A stretch of DNA of 64,000 nucleotides from Bacteroidota bacterium (GCA_016706865.1 JADJIS010000002.1:496001-560000), one strand, 5' to 3'; shown: positions 18,132 to 28,418, counted from the first letter of the stretch. Notes: generated from the sequence alone by a model not told the origin. Made by a program: numbers and translations.

Positions 18132-18566
18132 TTATTTATTTTTTGTGACCGGTATATCTGAAATTATCTGCCATTTGCCTTCAGAATTCAATATGTAGGT
18201 TTGATATGTAGTAAAAATCATTTTATCCGATTCAAATACCACCTTGGCAGTTGCAACATATTCGCTGATATCCAGGTTAATGATCTCCACGCTGCGTTTT
18301 TCGCCACCTATTTTTCCTGCTGATAAAAGGAAGATATACTTTTCTTTTGACAAAACAGTTGTTTTGTCAGGTGTTGGAAAACGTAAAGCAACTACCCTGA
18401 AATTTTCATTCAGTAAAGGGTCTAATAAAAGGGTATCTCTATTTTCAACTGCCGATGAAAAATTAGTTACAAGAGTACTGATCTCTTCTTTTGCCTTATT
18501 TGTGTTTTGTCCGAATAGGGTAAGGCTTACAAGTGTTAGCATAATTGTTAGATTTAAAGATCTCAT
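18132..18566 (-). CDS. Exported NTF2-like (DUF4440-type) protein
   Basis: A 144-residue protein with a signal peptide ending LTLFGQ. The mature part has the NTF2/DUF4440 pattern: an opening helix (EEISTLVTNFSSAVENRDT) followed by strands LLNENFRVVAL, ATAKVVFES and TYQTYILNSEGKWQIISD. A binding or isomerase fold with unknown ligand, expected in the periplasm. It is downstream of the Crp/Fnr regulator on the same strand, about 100 bp away. Confidence 0.75.
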   Translation of the reverse strand: MRSLNLTIMLTLVSLTLFGQNTNKAKEEISTLVTNFSSAVENRDTLLLDPLLNENFRVVALRFPTPDKTTVLSKEKYIFLLSAGKIGGEKRSVEIINLDISEYVATAKVVFESDKMIFTTYQTYILNSEGKWQIISDIPVTKNK

Positions 18567-18663
18567 AAAATTGGTTTTTATAGTATCAGTTTATTCTGAT
18601 ACAATGCAAAATTGTTGCGTTCCATAAAATTGTACCTGAGACAATTGTCACAAAATATTATAC

Positions 18664-19242
18664 TTACTTTTTCCTTCTAATTCTTGTAAGCGTTTCCCTT
18701 GTTACACCAAGATAAGATGCGAGTTGTGATAAACTTACCCTTTGAAGAAAGTTTGGATTGTGTTGGAGGAGATAATGATATCTTTCAGTAGGAGAATAAA
18801 TTTTAAAAAGATTACTGTGCTCTTCCTGCGAAATTAAGAGTTGTTCCAAGAGTTTTCTTCCAAATGATTCAATTTCAGGTGAGACTTTATAAAGATCAAG
18901 TAATTTGTCTTTGTCGAATTCGAATATGGTAGAATCTTCACCTGTTACTATATTGCTATCTGATATTGAATTGGAGCGTAAACTTTTTAAATTGGTTATA
19001 AAATTATTTTCAAAGGTAAAATCCGTATTTATTTCTATTCCGTCTTTGTTTACATAAGTCCTCAGATACCCTTTTTCAACAAATACAATAGTTTTACAAA
19101 CCGTGCCTTCTTTTAATATAAGTTTTCCTTTTTTGAGATCCGCGGTAGAGGTTATCTCAAATAGTTTATTAATGCTATCCGCAGAGATCTCTGTAAATCT
19201 GTTTATTTTCTTATACAGGAGAGTTTGGCTATGATCTGTCAT
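18664..19242 (-). CDS. Crp/Fnr-family transcriptional regulator
   Basis: A 192-residue regulator. The cyclic-nucleotide-binding-like beta barrel spans about 20-120 (KKGKLILKEGTVCKTIVFVE...), a dimerisation helix follows at about 125-145, and a winged-helix HTH closes the protein with SLSQLASYLGVTRETLTRIR (171-190). It lacks the FNR Cys cluster, so it is not an oxygen sensor. The ligand is unknown. It resembles the many stand-alone Crp/Fnr proteins of Bacteroidota; the target could be the neighbouring small genes (inference). Confidence 0.85.
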   Translation of the reverse strand: MTDHSQTLLYKKINRFTEISADSINKLFEITSTADLKKGKLILKEGTVCKTIVFVEKGYLRTYVNKDGIEINTDFTFENNFITNLKSLRSNSISDSNIVTGEDSTIFEFDKDKLLDLYKVSPEIESFGRKLLEQLLISQEEHSNLFKIYSPTERYHYLLQHNPNFLQRVSLSQLASYLGVTRETLTRIRRKK

Positions 19243-19292
19243 ACTTAATTCGTTTTAATAAAAGTTATCTTTTAAAACAAATTGTATTCACT

Positions 19293-19796
19293 TTATGGAT
19301 ATAAATACGGCTCCTTATTGGCCGCCATTTTCCGAATATTTTCGATTACCCTTTTCATATAGGTTTTCCAAAATGTTTTTGTAAATAACCAATTTAATGG
19401 ATAAAGCAAACCGATATCTGATTTCAAATGGTAGGTATATTCTACCAATATTTTATTCGGTTCGATTTCGGTAGTTTTCCATTCGCCTGTAAACTTTGAA
19501 AATCCCAGCATCCAAGATTGAAAATCGCTCACTTCAATTTTCCAATATTTATTTTCTTCGCGTTCAATAACTTTGTCAACTGATGCAAATCCTCCCTTTT
19601 GAGAAATGGATTTAGCTACAAACACCTTTTTTGTGGATCCCGGTTTACCCCAATTTTCATCTTCTGTTGCGTGCGTTACCTTTGGCATAATACCGAAGCC
19701 TGTGTGCACTTTTGCCACATTGCATAACATGGGAGTTTTAAATGCTCTTTCTAATGAGCAGTTATAAATAGTTTCAATTTTAACTGTTGTTACCAT
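19293..19796 (-). CDS. SRPBCC-family protein
   Basis: A 167-residue protein with the START/polyketide-cyclase-like fold: VKIETIYNCSLERAFKTPML at the N-terminus, a central ENKYWKIEVSDFQSWMLG strand pair and a long C-terminal helix (FWKTYMKRVIENIRKMA). It probably binds a hydrophobic small molecule. It sits 50 bp upstream of the Crp/Fnr gene on the same strand. Confidence 0.75.
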   Translation of the reverse strand: MVTTVKIETIYNCSLERAFKTPMLCNVAKVHTGFGIMPKVTHATEDENWGKPGSTKKVFVAKSISQKGGFASVDKVIEREENKYWKIEVSDFQSWMLGFSKFTGEWKTTEIEPNKILVEYTYHLKSDIGLLYPLNWLFTKTFWKTYMKRVIENIRKMAANKEPYLYP

Positions 19797-19883
19797 ATAG
19801 TTGAATTTTGTTGTTTCCCCAGAATTTTACGCATTTACAATTTTACCTGATTCATGCACTGCTCTTTTTTAAAATTCCTATTT

Positions 19884-20216
19884 TCAGAAATTTAAAACTT
19901 TTGCGTTTTCCAATAATTTTTTCCCCTCCTTCCATGTAGGTAAAACATTTGCATCATAGGTGTATGTTCTGATCTCCTTTGCGATCTCCTTACTTTTTTT
20001 CATCGCATCCAGGTGCGGACCACTCCTTGCAAATTCTTTTAATTCTGCTTCGTTGTTCCAGAGCGTCATAGTATAATGTTTTGTCCAGAAGCCTGTGCTT
20101 TTAAAATCTTTGAAATTGGTTGTTTTTAACTGCTTAATAACTTTTAAGGCGCGTGAGGATAAAAGGAAGAATTTCATTGGTCCTTTTAGTTCAATGGATG
20201 TAATTGTTACTTTCAT
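19884..20216 (-). CDS. Monooxygenase-like/DUF3291-type small protein
   Basis: A 110-residue alpha/beta protein. GFWTKHYTMTLWNNEAELKE, then FARSGPHLDAMK, matches the pattern of DUF3291 and antibiotic-biosynthesis-monooxygenase-like ferredoxin-fold proteins. No catalytic residues are recognisable beyond the family His. The function is unknown. Confidence 0.7.
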   Translation of the reverse strand: MKVTITSIELKGPMKFFLLSSRALKVIKQLKTTNFKDFKSTGFWTKHYTMTLWNNEAELKEFARSGPHLDAMKKSKEIAKEIRTYTYDANVLPTWKEGKKLLENAKVLNF

Positions 20217-20329
20217 ATACTAATATATTTTTCGGAGGGGAAAAATCATCCTTTTGTAATTATGGATTTACATGCATTTTTTTTCATTACATGGTATTTA
20301 CAAATTTAATTTTTAAGTTGTTGCACTAA

Positions 20330-23300
20330 TTATCGCATGATAAGAATTTTTTGTTTGTAAATATCCCCTCCTGTTTGTAATACTATAAAATATACTCCAA
20401 CCGAAAGATTTGAATTTATTTGCAGAGAGTTAAGAATATTTCCTGCTTGAACATACACATTTTGACCTGATGAATTATAAATATATAATTCATAATCGGC
20501 ATTGTTCATTGATTGTTCAAATGCAAGCACAAAATCCCCATTTGATGGGTTTGGATATAGCATTAATTCATTATTTGGTATTGATGCATTGAGTTCATTT
20601 TCGCCGAAATTGTTTTCTTCACCATCTTTGAGAGGTAATGTAGTGAAATTTACAACGGGGGTAAAGGGACCGCCAATTACTCCGCAAATTCCTTGAACTT
20701 TAATTTCATAAGTAGTATTCGGGAATAAATTTTTAATTACCTTTTGTACTGTTGATGCCGTTACTTTTTTCCAAACAGTTGTCCCAGTTGCGCGGTACCA
20801 GACCTTATATTTTGTTGCTCCTTCCACTGCGCCATACTTTGCTTTGGCTGATGTAGTGGTTATATTACTGATAGTTAAGTAAGAAGGCGCATTTACACAT
20901 GCAGGGCAAAGTGTCTGAAAATTATATATACTTGAATAATCTCCACTATCCGTAGCACAAATTGCACGTATTTTAAAATCATAGAATGTGCATCCTGATA
21001 ATAGAGAAATATCGAAGATTGCATCTGCATTTATTAATGTATCCCAGATAACGGAGGTTGTGGGTTTAAATAAAATTTCATATACCACTGCATCCGGTGA
21101 ATCATCCCATGTTACATGAGCTGCGGATTCTGTGATGCCTGAAATTATAACGCCATTTATAATTATGGAAGAACACGGAATTATACAACCGGAAGTTTGT
21201 ACAACTAAAGTATCACTCCATGCAGATGCCCCGCTTTCACAATTTTTCTGAATAAGAAATAAATAATCAGTGCAAGGTACCAATGATTCAAAATTGACTT
21301 CCGGATTTAAAAGTAAGGTATCATTCCAATCAGTATCGCCTGCACTTTTCCATTTTATGATATAATTAAAATCAAATTTATTACCTGTCCAACTTAAATA
21401 AATAGAATTGGAAAGAGCCGATGAAGTTAGTGATGGTATTGTTGTGCAGGATGAAGCAGCACTATTAAAATATAAAATTTCCAGTGTTTCCTCGTTATCA
21501 TTAACTGATAATGCGCCTATCTCATCTATGCCATCGCCTGTAAAATCCGGCTCGAAAAATAATCGTCGCCCTAATTTCTGATGTTCTTTGGATGTGTCGG
21601 CTTCAATCAATTTAGAGGGCAATTTTACCCCCGTATAGCTCCCATAAAATATATAAATACCGCCTTCCGTATAAGTGTTATAATCATCAACTGATCCCGT
21701 ATATCCCAATGCGCCAACTACAAGATCATCATAACCGTCATTATTAATGTCATTGGGTCCTGCAAAGGAACCTCCTAAATGAGCTTCCAATTGACCACCC
21801 TTAAAAACCCATTTATTATTATCAGAAATTCCGGAGCTGCTCCCATAATATAATCTTATCTGACCTTCGTAAGTAAAATTTTCCGGAGTAGAACGGTCTT
21901 TTATAAGTATATCATCAAACCCATCCGCATTTACATCACCGGCAGCATATGCGGGGTCACCAAGATATTCATTATCTACTGTGCCGATTATATTTGAAAT
22001 TGGAGTTGTTGAAAGGCCGGATGCTGAACCTAAAAATAATTTAATTCCACCCCAACTATCAGGAGCCATATATAGATTATATGCATAAGTTGAAGTAACA
22101 ACCAGATCATTATATCCGTCACCATTTACATCACCTGCATTTGCAATATCATAACCAAAATCTTCTTTCGATACAGACCCTTTTAAAATATTAGCCGGTG
22201 GGGTTTGATAACCATCTACAGTTCCTAAAAATACATAAACTGCACCCTGGCGTGAACCAATCTCATTATAAGAATCATCCCCAACTACCAGATCTTTAAT
22301 TCCATCTCCATTAAAATCTTCAGCTATTATTTTTTTTCCAAAGGCTAAAACATTAGGATTATCAGTATAAGTAAAAATAGTTGGTGTTGTATTAATTCCA
22401 GTTGCATTACCATTATAAATATATACTGCTCCATTAACACCATAATCTTTTGAAGCTACAGCTACATCATCAAATCCATCATTATTGTAATCACCCAGAT
22501 TTGCCACACCGGCACCTAAATGTTGGCTAAGTTCAATTCCAGTGACAATAGTAGAAGGCGTGGTTTCTATTCCTAAACCGGGACCATGATTCAAGTATAT
22601 ACCAAATCCTCCAGGAGCTTGATAATATCCGGGATAAGTTTGTGCTCCGATTACAACATCGTTGTAACCATTATTATCCAGATCAATATCCAATACCACA
22701 TCTCTTTCATAATAAATAGAACTTTCATATAAAGTATGTTGAAGCATTACAGATGAGTCGGCAACATCATTAATATAATTAAGATTTGGAGATCCATAAT
22801 ATATAAATATACCTCCAGCGCCAGTAAAAGGCGCATTAAACCCGGGAATTCCAACAATATAATCATCAAATCCGTCCTGATTAAAATCAGCGTCTCCGGC
22901 TAATGACTTTCCATAACTGGTATAGGAATATTCATATAATCGATTTGCCCATGCAGCTCCGCTTTTTAATCCGGTAGCTGAACCAAAATATAATGCCGAC
23001 CCCTCCGATCCTGTTCCACATTCAGGTGCGAACACTGATCCACTTAGTCCTGAAGAATACAGAAGATCCGAATATCCGTCACCATTAAAATCACCAGCAT
23101 TAATAACGGTGGTGCCACTATGATTAAATAACCCTGTTTTGTTCCATGAAAGTACAGGGCCAGTAGGTCCTCCTAAATAATTTTTTACCATGCCCTTACA
23201 CGAATTTGCCTCACCACCTTCACCGGGATTTCCTATTGTGAAGTCGGCAAACCCATCATTATTTACATCCATATCGCCAGCTATTGACCAACCCATACCT

Positions 23301-24715
23301 GCATGTTCGGTTTCGCCATAAAATGTATAGGAAGGAATGGTATCCGGAATTGTTGCCGTACCATAAAATAAATAGGCCGCTCCCTGATAATGCAATAAAG
23401 TATCTTCGTAATTATAATAAGGTGCACCAATAAAAAAGTCGTTAAACCCATCACCATTTATATCACCACCTTTACCAACTGATCGACCAGTACCACTGTA
23501 TAAAATTCCGGTATATTTCCAAACCGGAATTGGATTTAAACCTGTTTCACTTCCATAATATAAATAACACCTACCTCGAGCTCCATCATATATTCCCGGA
23601 TAATAATAAGAAGTGATAATTACATCTCCGTATCCATCACCATTTATATCGCCTAATCCATTTACATAAGATCCAAAATTTCCATTAAGATCATCTAGTG
23701 GTGGTAGTATTTCCAAAATGTTGTTGGAATCAATACCATAACTGCAACCATACATAATATAAGCGGCACCAGTTGCATTATAACCATACACTCCATCAGT
23801 ATAATATTGATAAGGTGCTCCAGCAATTATATCTTCATATCCATCATCATTGATATCACCTGCGTTTGCAACTTTAGAACCAAGTCTTGAATCATTAATG
23901 CTTGATAATAATTTAAAATTTGGTTTTTCAGAAATCCCATATAGGTTTGTTAAATGAACAAATACTCCACCATCTCCCGTAATTCCTTTGTCGTAAAAAG
24001 GAGCACCTCCAATAACATCATCATATCCATCATCATTTACATCAGCTAAGGCAACGCTACTTCCAAACTGTGCGGATGCGTCATCTGAGTTAATAACGTT
24101 TAAAACCAGACTGCGAAACAATGGATCAATTATTAATGGGTAAACTGCATCGATATCCTCGATAATAAATTCAATTTTAATGTCATTGTTTTCGATATCA
24201 GAAATAATATTCGTTGAAAAACCAATTAAATTATTATTTGCATCCCAAACTTTGAAACCTGAATATTCAAAAACCTGATAATCATTTTTATCCGGCATAA
24301 AAAAATTAACTTGCTCGTTTGTGTTTTGAATTTCGAGATTAGTTTTTATGTTGATATGAAAAATAAGGGGTGAATTACCTTCAGGTTTTTTATTCAAAAT
24401 ATAATTAGTTCTTAATCCCTCCGGCTTTTTAAAATATTCTATTTCCAATAAATTTTCAAAATCGTATTTCACATATCCTTCATTTTTTATTGTAGGATAT
24501 GAATGGTATTGGTTGATCAAATTCAGATTTCCTGTGCGGCCAAACTCGATCGCTTCAAGATTGAGATAGAGTTTTTCATCCTTTTGAAATTTTAGGTTAA
24601 ATGCAGCCGGTTGAATTGAAACATCATACTTCGACTGTGCAATTAAGTCAGCAGAAAAAAATAGTGTTGAAATGGCAAAAAACACAAGCCCGGAAATGGT
24701 TAAGAATGGTCTCAT
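20330..24715 (-). CDS. Giant FG-GAP repeat, fibronectin III, T9SS-sorted secreted protein
   Basis: A 1461-residue protein, the largest in the window. After a signal peptide (to about 27) and a beta-rich head come about fourteen FG-GAP/integrin-alpha-type repeats (about 205-1060), each built on a calcium loop such as GDINGDGYGDVIITS or GDVNADGFDDILI. Three fibronectin type III modules follow (about 1065-1370), each with a Trp/Tyr core. The end is a T9SS type A sorting domain starting LYPNPSNGDFVLAF. It is expected to be translocated by T9SS and anchored on the surface, probably as an adhesin or polysaccharide-binding beta-propeller. The role is inferred only from domain type. Confidence 0.88.
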   Translation of the reverse strand: MRPFLTISGLVFFAISTLFFSADLIAQSKYDVSIQPAAFNLKFQKDEKLYLNLEAIEFGRTGNLNLINQYHSYPTIKNEGYVKYDFENLLEIEYFKKPEGLRTNYILNKKPEGNSPLIFHINIKTNLEIQNTNEQVNFFMPDKNDYQVFEYSGFKVWDANNNLIGFSTNIISDIENNDIKIEFIIEDIDAVYPLIIDPLFRSLVLNVINSDDASAQFGSSVALADVNDDGYDDVIGGAPFYDKGITGDGGVFVHLTNLYGISEKPNFKLLSSINDSRLGSKVANAGDINDDGYEDIIAGAPYQYYTDGVYGYNATGAAYIMYGCSYGIDSNNILEILPPLDDLNGNFGSYVNGLGDINGDGYGDVIITSYYYPGIYDGARGRCYLYYGSETGLNPIPVWKYTGILYSGTGRSVGKGGDINGDGFNDFFIGAPYYNYEDTLLHYQGAAYLFYGTATIPDTIPSYTFYGETEHAGMGWSIAGDMDVNNDGFADFTIGNPGEGGEANSCKGMVKNYLGGPTGPVLSWNKTGLFNHSGTTVINAGDFNGDGYSDLLYSSGLSGSVFAPECGTGSEGSALYFGSATGLKSGAAWANRLYEYSYTSYGKSLAGDADFNQDGFDDYIVGIPGFNAPFTGAGGIFIYYGSPNLNYINDVADSSVMLQHTLYESSIYYERDVVLDIDLDNNGYNDVVIGAQTYPGYYQAPGGFGIYLNHGPGLGIETTPSTIVTGIELSQHLGAGVANLGDYNNDGFDDVAVASKDYGVNGAVYIYNGNATGINTTPTIFTYTDNPNVLAFGKKIIAEDFNGDGIKDLVVGDDSYNEIGSRQGAVYVFLGTVDGYQTPPANILKGSVSKEDFGYDIANAGDVNGDGYNDLVVTSTYAYNLYMAPDSWGGIKLFLGSASGLSTTPISNIIGTVDNEYLGDPAYAAGDVNADGFDDILIKDRSTPENFTYEGQIRLYYGSSSGISDNNKWVFKGGQLEAHLGGSFAGPNDINNDGYDDLVVGALGYTGSVDDYNTYTEGGIYIFYGSYTGVKLPSKLIEADTSKEHQKLGRRLFFEPDFTGDGIDEIGALSVNDNEETLEILYFNSAASSCTTIPSLTSSALSNSIYLSWTGNKFDFNYIIKWKSAGDTDWNDTLLLNPEVNFESLVPCTDYLFLIQKNCESGASAWSDTLVVQTSGCIIPCSSIIINGVIISGITESAAHVTWDDSPDAVVYEILFKPTTSVIWDTLINADAIFDISLLSGCTFYDFKIRAICATDSGDYSSIYNFQTLCPACVNAPSYLTISNITTTSAKAKYGAVEGATKYKVWYRATGTTVWKKVTASTVQKVIKNLFPNTTYEIKVQGICGVIGGPFTPVVNFTTLPLKDGEENNFGENELNASIPNNELMLYPNPSNGDFVLAFEQSMNNADYELYIYNSSGQNVYVQAGNILNSLQINSNLSVGVYFIVLQTGGDIYKQKILIMR

Positions 24716-24747
24716 AAGGTTTTTTTTGCAAATCTAGTGCATTTCAC

Positions 24748-24766
24748 CCATTCTAGGATAGAATGG
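24748..24766. repeat. Small perfect hairpin between minus-strand genes
   Basis: CCATTCTA (24748-24755) and TAGAATGG (24759-24766) around GGA. It lies between the stop of the 24771 gene and the start of the giant FG-GAP gene, without a T-run. A weak terminator or a regulatory palindrome. Confidence 0.35.
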
Positions 24767-24770
24767 CTCC

Positions 24771-25424
24771 TCATTTAAGATAAACAAAGTCAGAATATTT
24801 GAACTTCTGAAACCCCTTAGGAATGGTATTGGTTGCGAATGTTTGATTTTTTATCCATAACTCAATTTCCGCTTTTAATTCCATATTGCACTTAAAATCA
24901 AAATCCATGTGAATATCAGTTCTTACGGTTGGAGACACCGAAACATCTTCACATTTACCCTCCTTATTGATCAATAATGTGTGAACGTATATTTGAATAA
25001 CAGCACTATCCTCTTTATAATCACTTAGTTTTTTATTGAGGAGTTCAGCAAGACCCTGTGCTAAAGTTTTTCCGATTTGTAAATCGGGTAAAAGGTAACT
25101 TTCCGGATACTCAACCTTTTGATATTTCCGTTCGAGTGATTTTGGATTCCAAAATAATTTTTGATTTAATGTTTCAAATGCGTTTTGGTGATTTATAATT
25201 TCACCTGAAACAATATCAATTGTGATCAATTGATTGTCAGTGGTGATTAAATAAAGATTGGATCTCTCTTGAAAAATAGAATGCTGCGACATTTTTTTCA
25301 TTAGTCTGTTTTTTATAGTTTCATTTGCGCTGTAATTCCAGGTGAAAGTACCTCTAAATTCGTTTACGATGTATGTAGAAGGATCAATTTGATGCGTCTT
25401 AAGGAATCCGATAAGCACCGTCAA
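24771..25424 (-). CDS. Hypothetical protein
   Basis: A 217-residue protein with no signal peptide and no recognised domain. The C-terminal half has alternating hydrophobic strands and an SVSPTVRTDIHMDFDFKC segment. A mildly hydrophobic start (MTVLIGFLK) is not convincing as a membrane anchor, and the true start could be downstream. The function is unknown. Confidence 0.55.
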   Translation of the reverse strand: MTVLIGFLKTHQIDPSTYIVNEFRGTFTWNYSANETIKNRLMKKMSQHSIFQERSNLYLITTDNQLITIDIVSGEIINHQNAFETLNQKLFWNPKSLERKYQKVEYPESYLLPDLQIGKTLAQGLAELLNKKLSDYKEDSAVIQIYVHTLLINKEGKCEDVSVSPTVRTDIHMDFDFKCNMELKAEIELWIKNQTFATNTIPKGFQKFKYSDFVYLK

Positions 25425-25497
25425 TTTCTTGCTATTTTTTATTTGTGAGTTCCATTTTATTTAATTTGACAGTCAAATAAATTTGTTGTTCCTCAAA

Positions 25498-26055
25498 TTA
25501 AAGCATCCGTTTTTGTTCTCCACTTAATTTAATTGTTTTTTCAAGCCTTGATATTCTGGTCTTTTCCTGTTTCGCATTCATGATCCAATGAGTCATTACC
25601 TTTTTATATGATGGAGCTTGTTTATTAAAAAATTCCCAGGCAGTCTTATTCTTTTTGAATTGGTTTTCAAATTTTGAATCTAGAGTTCCCGGTATATTTT
25701 CGTATGAATAAATTCCGGATCTGTTTTCCAGCCTCCACTCAAAAGCCTTTTGTCCTTCCGGCATCATCAATCCGGCTTTAGTGAGTTCCTCAACTTTTTT
25801 GATATTGATCTCACTCCAGTTGCTATTCTTCCTTCGCGGGGTAAATCGGTTGCAGTAACTTTCTTTATCAACGGATCTTCTTACTCCATCTATCCAACCA
25901 AAGCACAGCGCCTGATCAACTGCTTCCGGCCAGGTTATAGAAGGTTTCCCCGTTCCAACTTTATAGAAACCAACGAATAACTCTGTTTCTTTTTTGTGAT
26001 TTTTTTTTAACCACTTTCTGAAATCGGCAGGTGTTGGGAAAAATATTGGAGTCAT
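25498..26055 (-). CDS. YdeI/OmpD-associated-type protein
   Basis: A 185-residue protein of the YdeI/OmpD-associated (bacteriocin-protection-like) family. ADFRKWLKKNHKKETELFVG, then TWPEAVDQALCFGWIDGVRR (39-58), SYCNRFTPRRKNSNWSEIN and a C-terminal RISRLEKTIKLSGEQKR tail match the common layout. Some family members have been linked to antimicrobial-peptide or polymyxin resistance and to gliding-associated phenotypes, but the biochemical activity is unclear. Confidence 0.8.
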   Translation of the reverse strand: MTPIFFPTPADFRKWLKKNHKKETELFVGFYKVGTGKPSITWPEAVDQALCFGWIDGVRRSVDKESYCNRFTPRRKNSNWSEINIKKVEELTKAGLMMPEGQKAFEWRLENRSGIYSYENIPGTLDSKFENQFKKNKTAWEFFNKQAPSYKKVMTHWIMNAKQEKTRISRLEKTIKLSGEQKRML

Positions 26056-26202
26056 TTTTATTTATTAATTTAAATTCCAATTTTGATTATAGGATTTTGT
26101 TTTTTGCAATTTTGATTACAAATATTTTGAAAAGTTACATTAGTAATAATATAAATTTGGATAACTTTCAAAATTCATGGAAATAAGAATGATTCAAAAA
26201 AA

Positions 26203-26997
26203 TTAATTTTTCTTTGCATGTACCCAGTAATAACCACTATTGTTATGAAATACTGAACTCTTGTAATTTTTTGCATCAATAATGATGCGATCAAAATAAG
26301 TCCGATAATACCATACAAAAAATACTGCACCAAGTGTAGGTTCATCTACAAATGAATAATCAAGCCAAATTTCAGCTTTACGATCTGGTTTAAATCCTTT
26401 ATACCCATAAGATTTTTCTGATTTCGACAATACATGATTCCCGCTTGCATCAAACAAATAATAGAATTCACCACCATAAACCGCCGTTCCGTTTTGAGTA
26501 AAAGCAGGCATATACCAAACAGAAATAGTAGAATCTTTGTTCCTTTGTATATAAGGGTTAAAATTCACATTTGCGCCATCTAGGTATTGTGAAAGAAGAT
26601 CGCTGCCCTTAATTAACGATCTGCAAAACGAATTTGTAGTGAATGTATCTATTTCAATATGAATGCGTTTTATCCGGGCACTTGAATCAACTGTATAATG
26701 AAAAACTAAATCATATTGCCCATCTGTAAATTTTCCATATGCAGCATGCCATAAATCGTCTTGTTTAAAACAGAACCATTGAGGCCCCAGTTTTGCTTGC
26801 TCAGCTTCTGAAGAGGCAGAAACCTTGTCAGATGTCCACCATGCAATATTATCATATTCACATAACCAAAATACGGTATCCATTTTGCTGTTAAATCGGT
26901 TGATAAATTTATCAATTTCCAATTTACTCGTATCTTCTTGTGCTTGAAGATTACTGATTATTAAAAATAATAAAACTGCAATTATCGGATGTTTCAT
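26203..26997 (-). CDS. Hypothetical exported protein
   Basis: A 264-residue protein with an N-terminal signal peptide (IIAVLLFLIISNLQAQ). The mature part is rich in Trp and Tyr with several beta strands (YDLVFHYTVDSSARIKRI, YGGEFYYLFDASG), typical of Bacteroidota secreted proteins of unknown function. No family recognised. The 288 bp downstream of its start (to 27285) contain no gene I can support. Confidence 0.65.
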   Translation of the reverse strand: MKHPIIAVLLFLIISNLQAQEDTSKLEIDKFINRFNSKMDTVFWLCEYDNIAWWTSDKVSASSEAEQAKLGPQWFCFKQDDLWHAAYGKFTDGQYDLVFHYTVDSSARIKRIHIEIDTFTTNSFCRSLIKGSDLLSQYLDGANVNFNPYIQRNKDSTISVWYMPAFTQNGTAVYGGEFYYLFDASGNHVLSKSEKSYGYKGFKPDRKAEIWLDYSFVDEPTLGAVFFVWYYRTYFDRIIIDAKNYKSSVFHNNSGYYWVHAKKN

Positions 26998-27285
26998 AAT
27001 ATGCTGATTAGCGTTTAACAGATTTCCGGATAGACAGCATAAAACTGTAAATCCATAATAAAATTACAAAAATTTATCTAATGGCAAATTATTTTGCGAA
27101 TATCAATATCCGGTTATAATAACTGTCCTATTAAAGTTTATTTTGTACTGGTTTTTTTTGTCGGATATTGGAAGTATTTACTATTCAAATTATTATGATA
27201 GTAGGAGGTAAAAAGTTATTTTTAAATAGAAATACAAAATATATTAACCTTGAAATTATTTGTAAGGGCAGTTATCGTATTACAG

Positions 27286-27738
27286 TCATTCAATCTCCTC
27301 TTCTGTATTATCATTTGTTACTGCCTTGAAATTGTCAACAACCCATTGTTTCAATTCTGCATTTTTAAAGTCGAACCATTTTTGCCGGTAGTCCCCTGAG
27401 TTATCAATTACCCACTTAAATTCTCTGAAAGGTTTTCTTTTATTTAATGCCTTAAATAACTCAGATTTAAGTTCGTCGTTGCCTTCTAATTGATACGCGA
27501 AGTTTTCCATAATTTTAAAACTGTCGTTCGAATCCGGTTTGTCAATTTCGAAATAATCGTCAGGATTGTTATTTAATTTTTCGAGGTCTTCATCCTTTAG
27601 ATCTTCATCAAAATCTGTATAGTCCTCATTATTAAGAATGAAAAGAAGTTCACCGGTATGTTTGTGCCAATAACTCCGAAATCCGCAGTCAAGCATTTCT
27701 GCTATTTCTTTAATTTGTTCTTCTGTTAGGGACGCCAT
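27286..27738 (-). CDS. UPF0158 family protein
   Basis: About 150 residues from the ATG at 27738 (MASLTEEQ); an earlier ATG at 27774 would overlap the upstream stop and add 12 atypical residues. UPF0158 signatures are present: AEMLDCGFRSYWHKHTGELL near the N-terminus, a FKIMENFAYQL helix and a KRKPFREFKWVIDNSG segment. Highly acidic. It lies directly downstream of the metallophosphoesterase and is probably co-transcribed. The function is unknown. Confidence 0.75.
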   Translation of the reverse strand: MASLTEEQIKEIAEMLDCGFRSYWHKHTGELLFILNNEDYTDFDEDLKDEDLEKLNNNPDDYFEIDKPDSNDSFKIMENFAYQLEGNDELKSELFKALNKRKPFREFKWVIDNSGDYRQKWFDFKNAELKQWVVDNFKAVTNDNTEEEIE

Positions 27739-27773
27739 ACTAGGTATAATTAGTCTGAAGGCTAAATTATACA

Positions 27774-28418
27774 TTATTTTTGGATTTCGCTTTTCATATC
27801 AAAAGTTATGGGTAAATTTTTGAGTCTATAATGTTCATCCAAAACGGATGCATTAATAAAATTCGTTTTTGACTCCGTAACTTGTCCATAAGCCTCATGT
27901 ATATGCCCGCAAATATGAAACTTTGGGTTTATTTCCTGTACCTTTACTAATAGATCTTTGCAACCAACATTCTGCCCATCATTTGTTTTATCAAGTTTTC
28001 CAAAAACAGGTCCATGTGTGATCAATATGTCAATGTCTGCGGGAATTAAATCCCAATGTCTTTTAATTTGGTTACCCCGGGTTCGGTTAAAAGCCCAATC
28101 ATAAAACCAGGGAGTAACGGGTGAACCCCAAATTTTTATATTTTCTATCGTTATACCGCTGTCGCACAAATAAATAATATTGTCGGGAATTATTTTCTTA
28201 AACTCTTCTTCGGATTTCCGCTCAAAATAAAAATCGTGATTGCCTGCAATGAATATTTTATATTTAAAGTCAAGGTTTGTAAACCATTCTAAAAATTCAA
28301 TTACAGCACTTTCCTCACCGCGCCCACTTATATCTCCGGCATGGATAATTACGTCTCCTTGCGGGAGTTGTAATTTTTTATGCTGCCCGTGGGTGTCGGC
28401 GATTGTTATGAATTTCAT
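27774..28418 (-). CDS. Metallophosphoesterase (MPPED-like)
   Basis: A 214-residue calcineurin-like phosphoesterase. The five metal-site blocks are all visible: DTHGQH (8-13), GDISGRG (27-33), GNHD (59-62), LITHGPVFG and CGHIHEAYG. It needs two divalent metals and hydrolyses phosphomono- or diesters; the substrate is unknown. It sits just upstream of the UPF0158 gene, with stop and start nearly overlapping. Confidence 0.85.
   Translation of the reverse strand: MKFITIADTHGQHKKLQLPQGDVIIHAGDISGRGEESAVIEFLEWFTNLDFKYKIFIAGNHDFYFERKSEEEFKKIIPDNIIYLCDSGITIENIKIWGSPVTPWFYDWAFNRTRGNQIKRHWDLIPADIDILITHGPVFGKLDKTNDGQNVGCKDLLVKVQEINPKFHICGHIHEAYGQVTESKTNFINASVLDEHYRLKNLPITFDMKSEIQK

Noticed and set aside
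26998..27285. A fourth attC-like spacer (a GTTAAAC box upstream of the 26997 start)
   Set aside because: No matching inverse arm was found within a reasonable distance, so it is probably chance.
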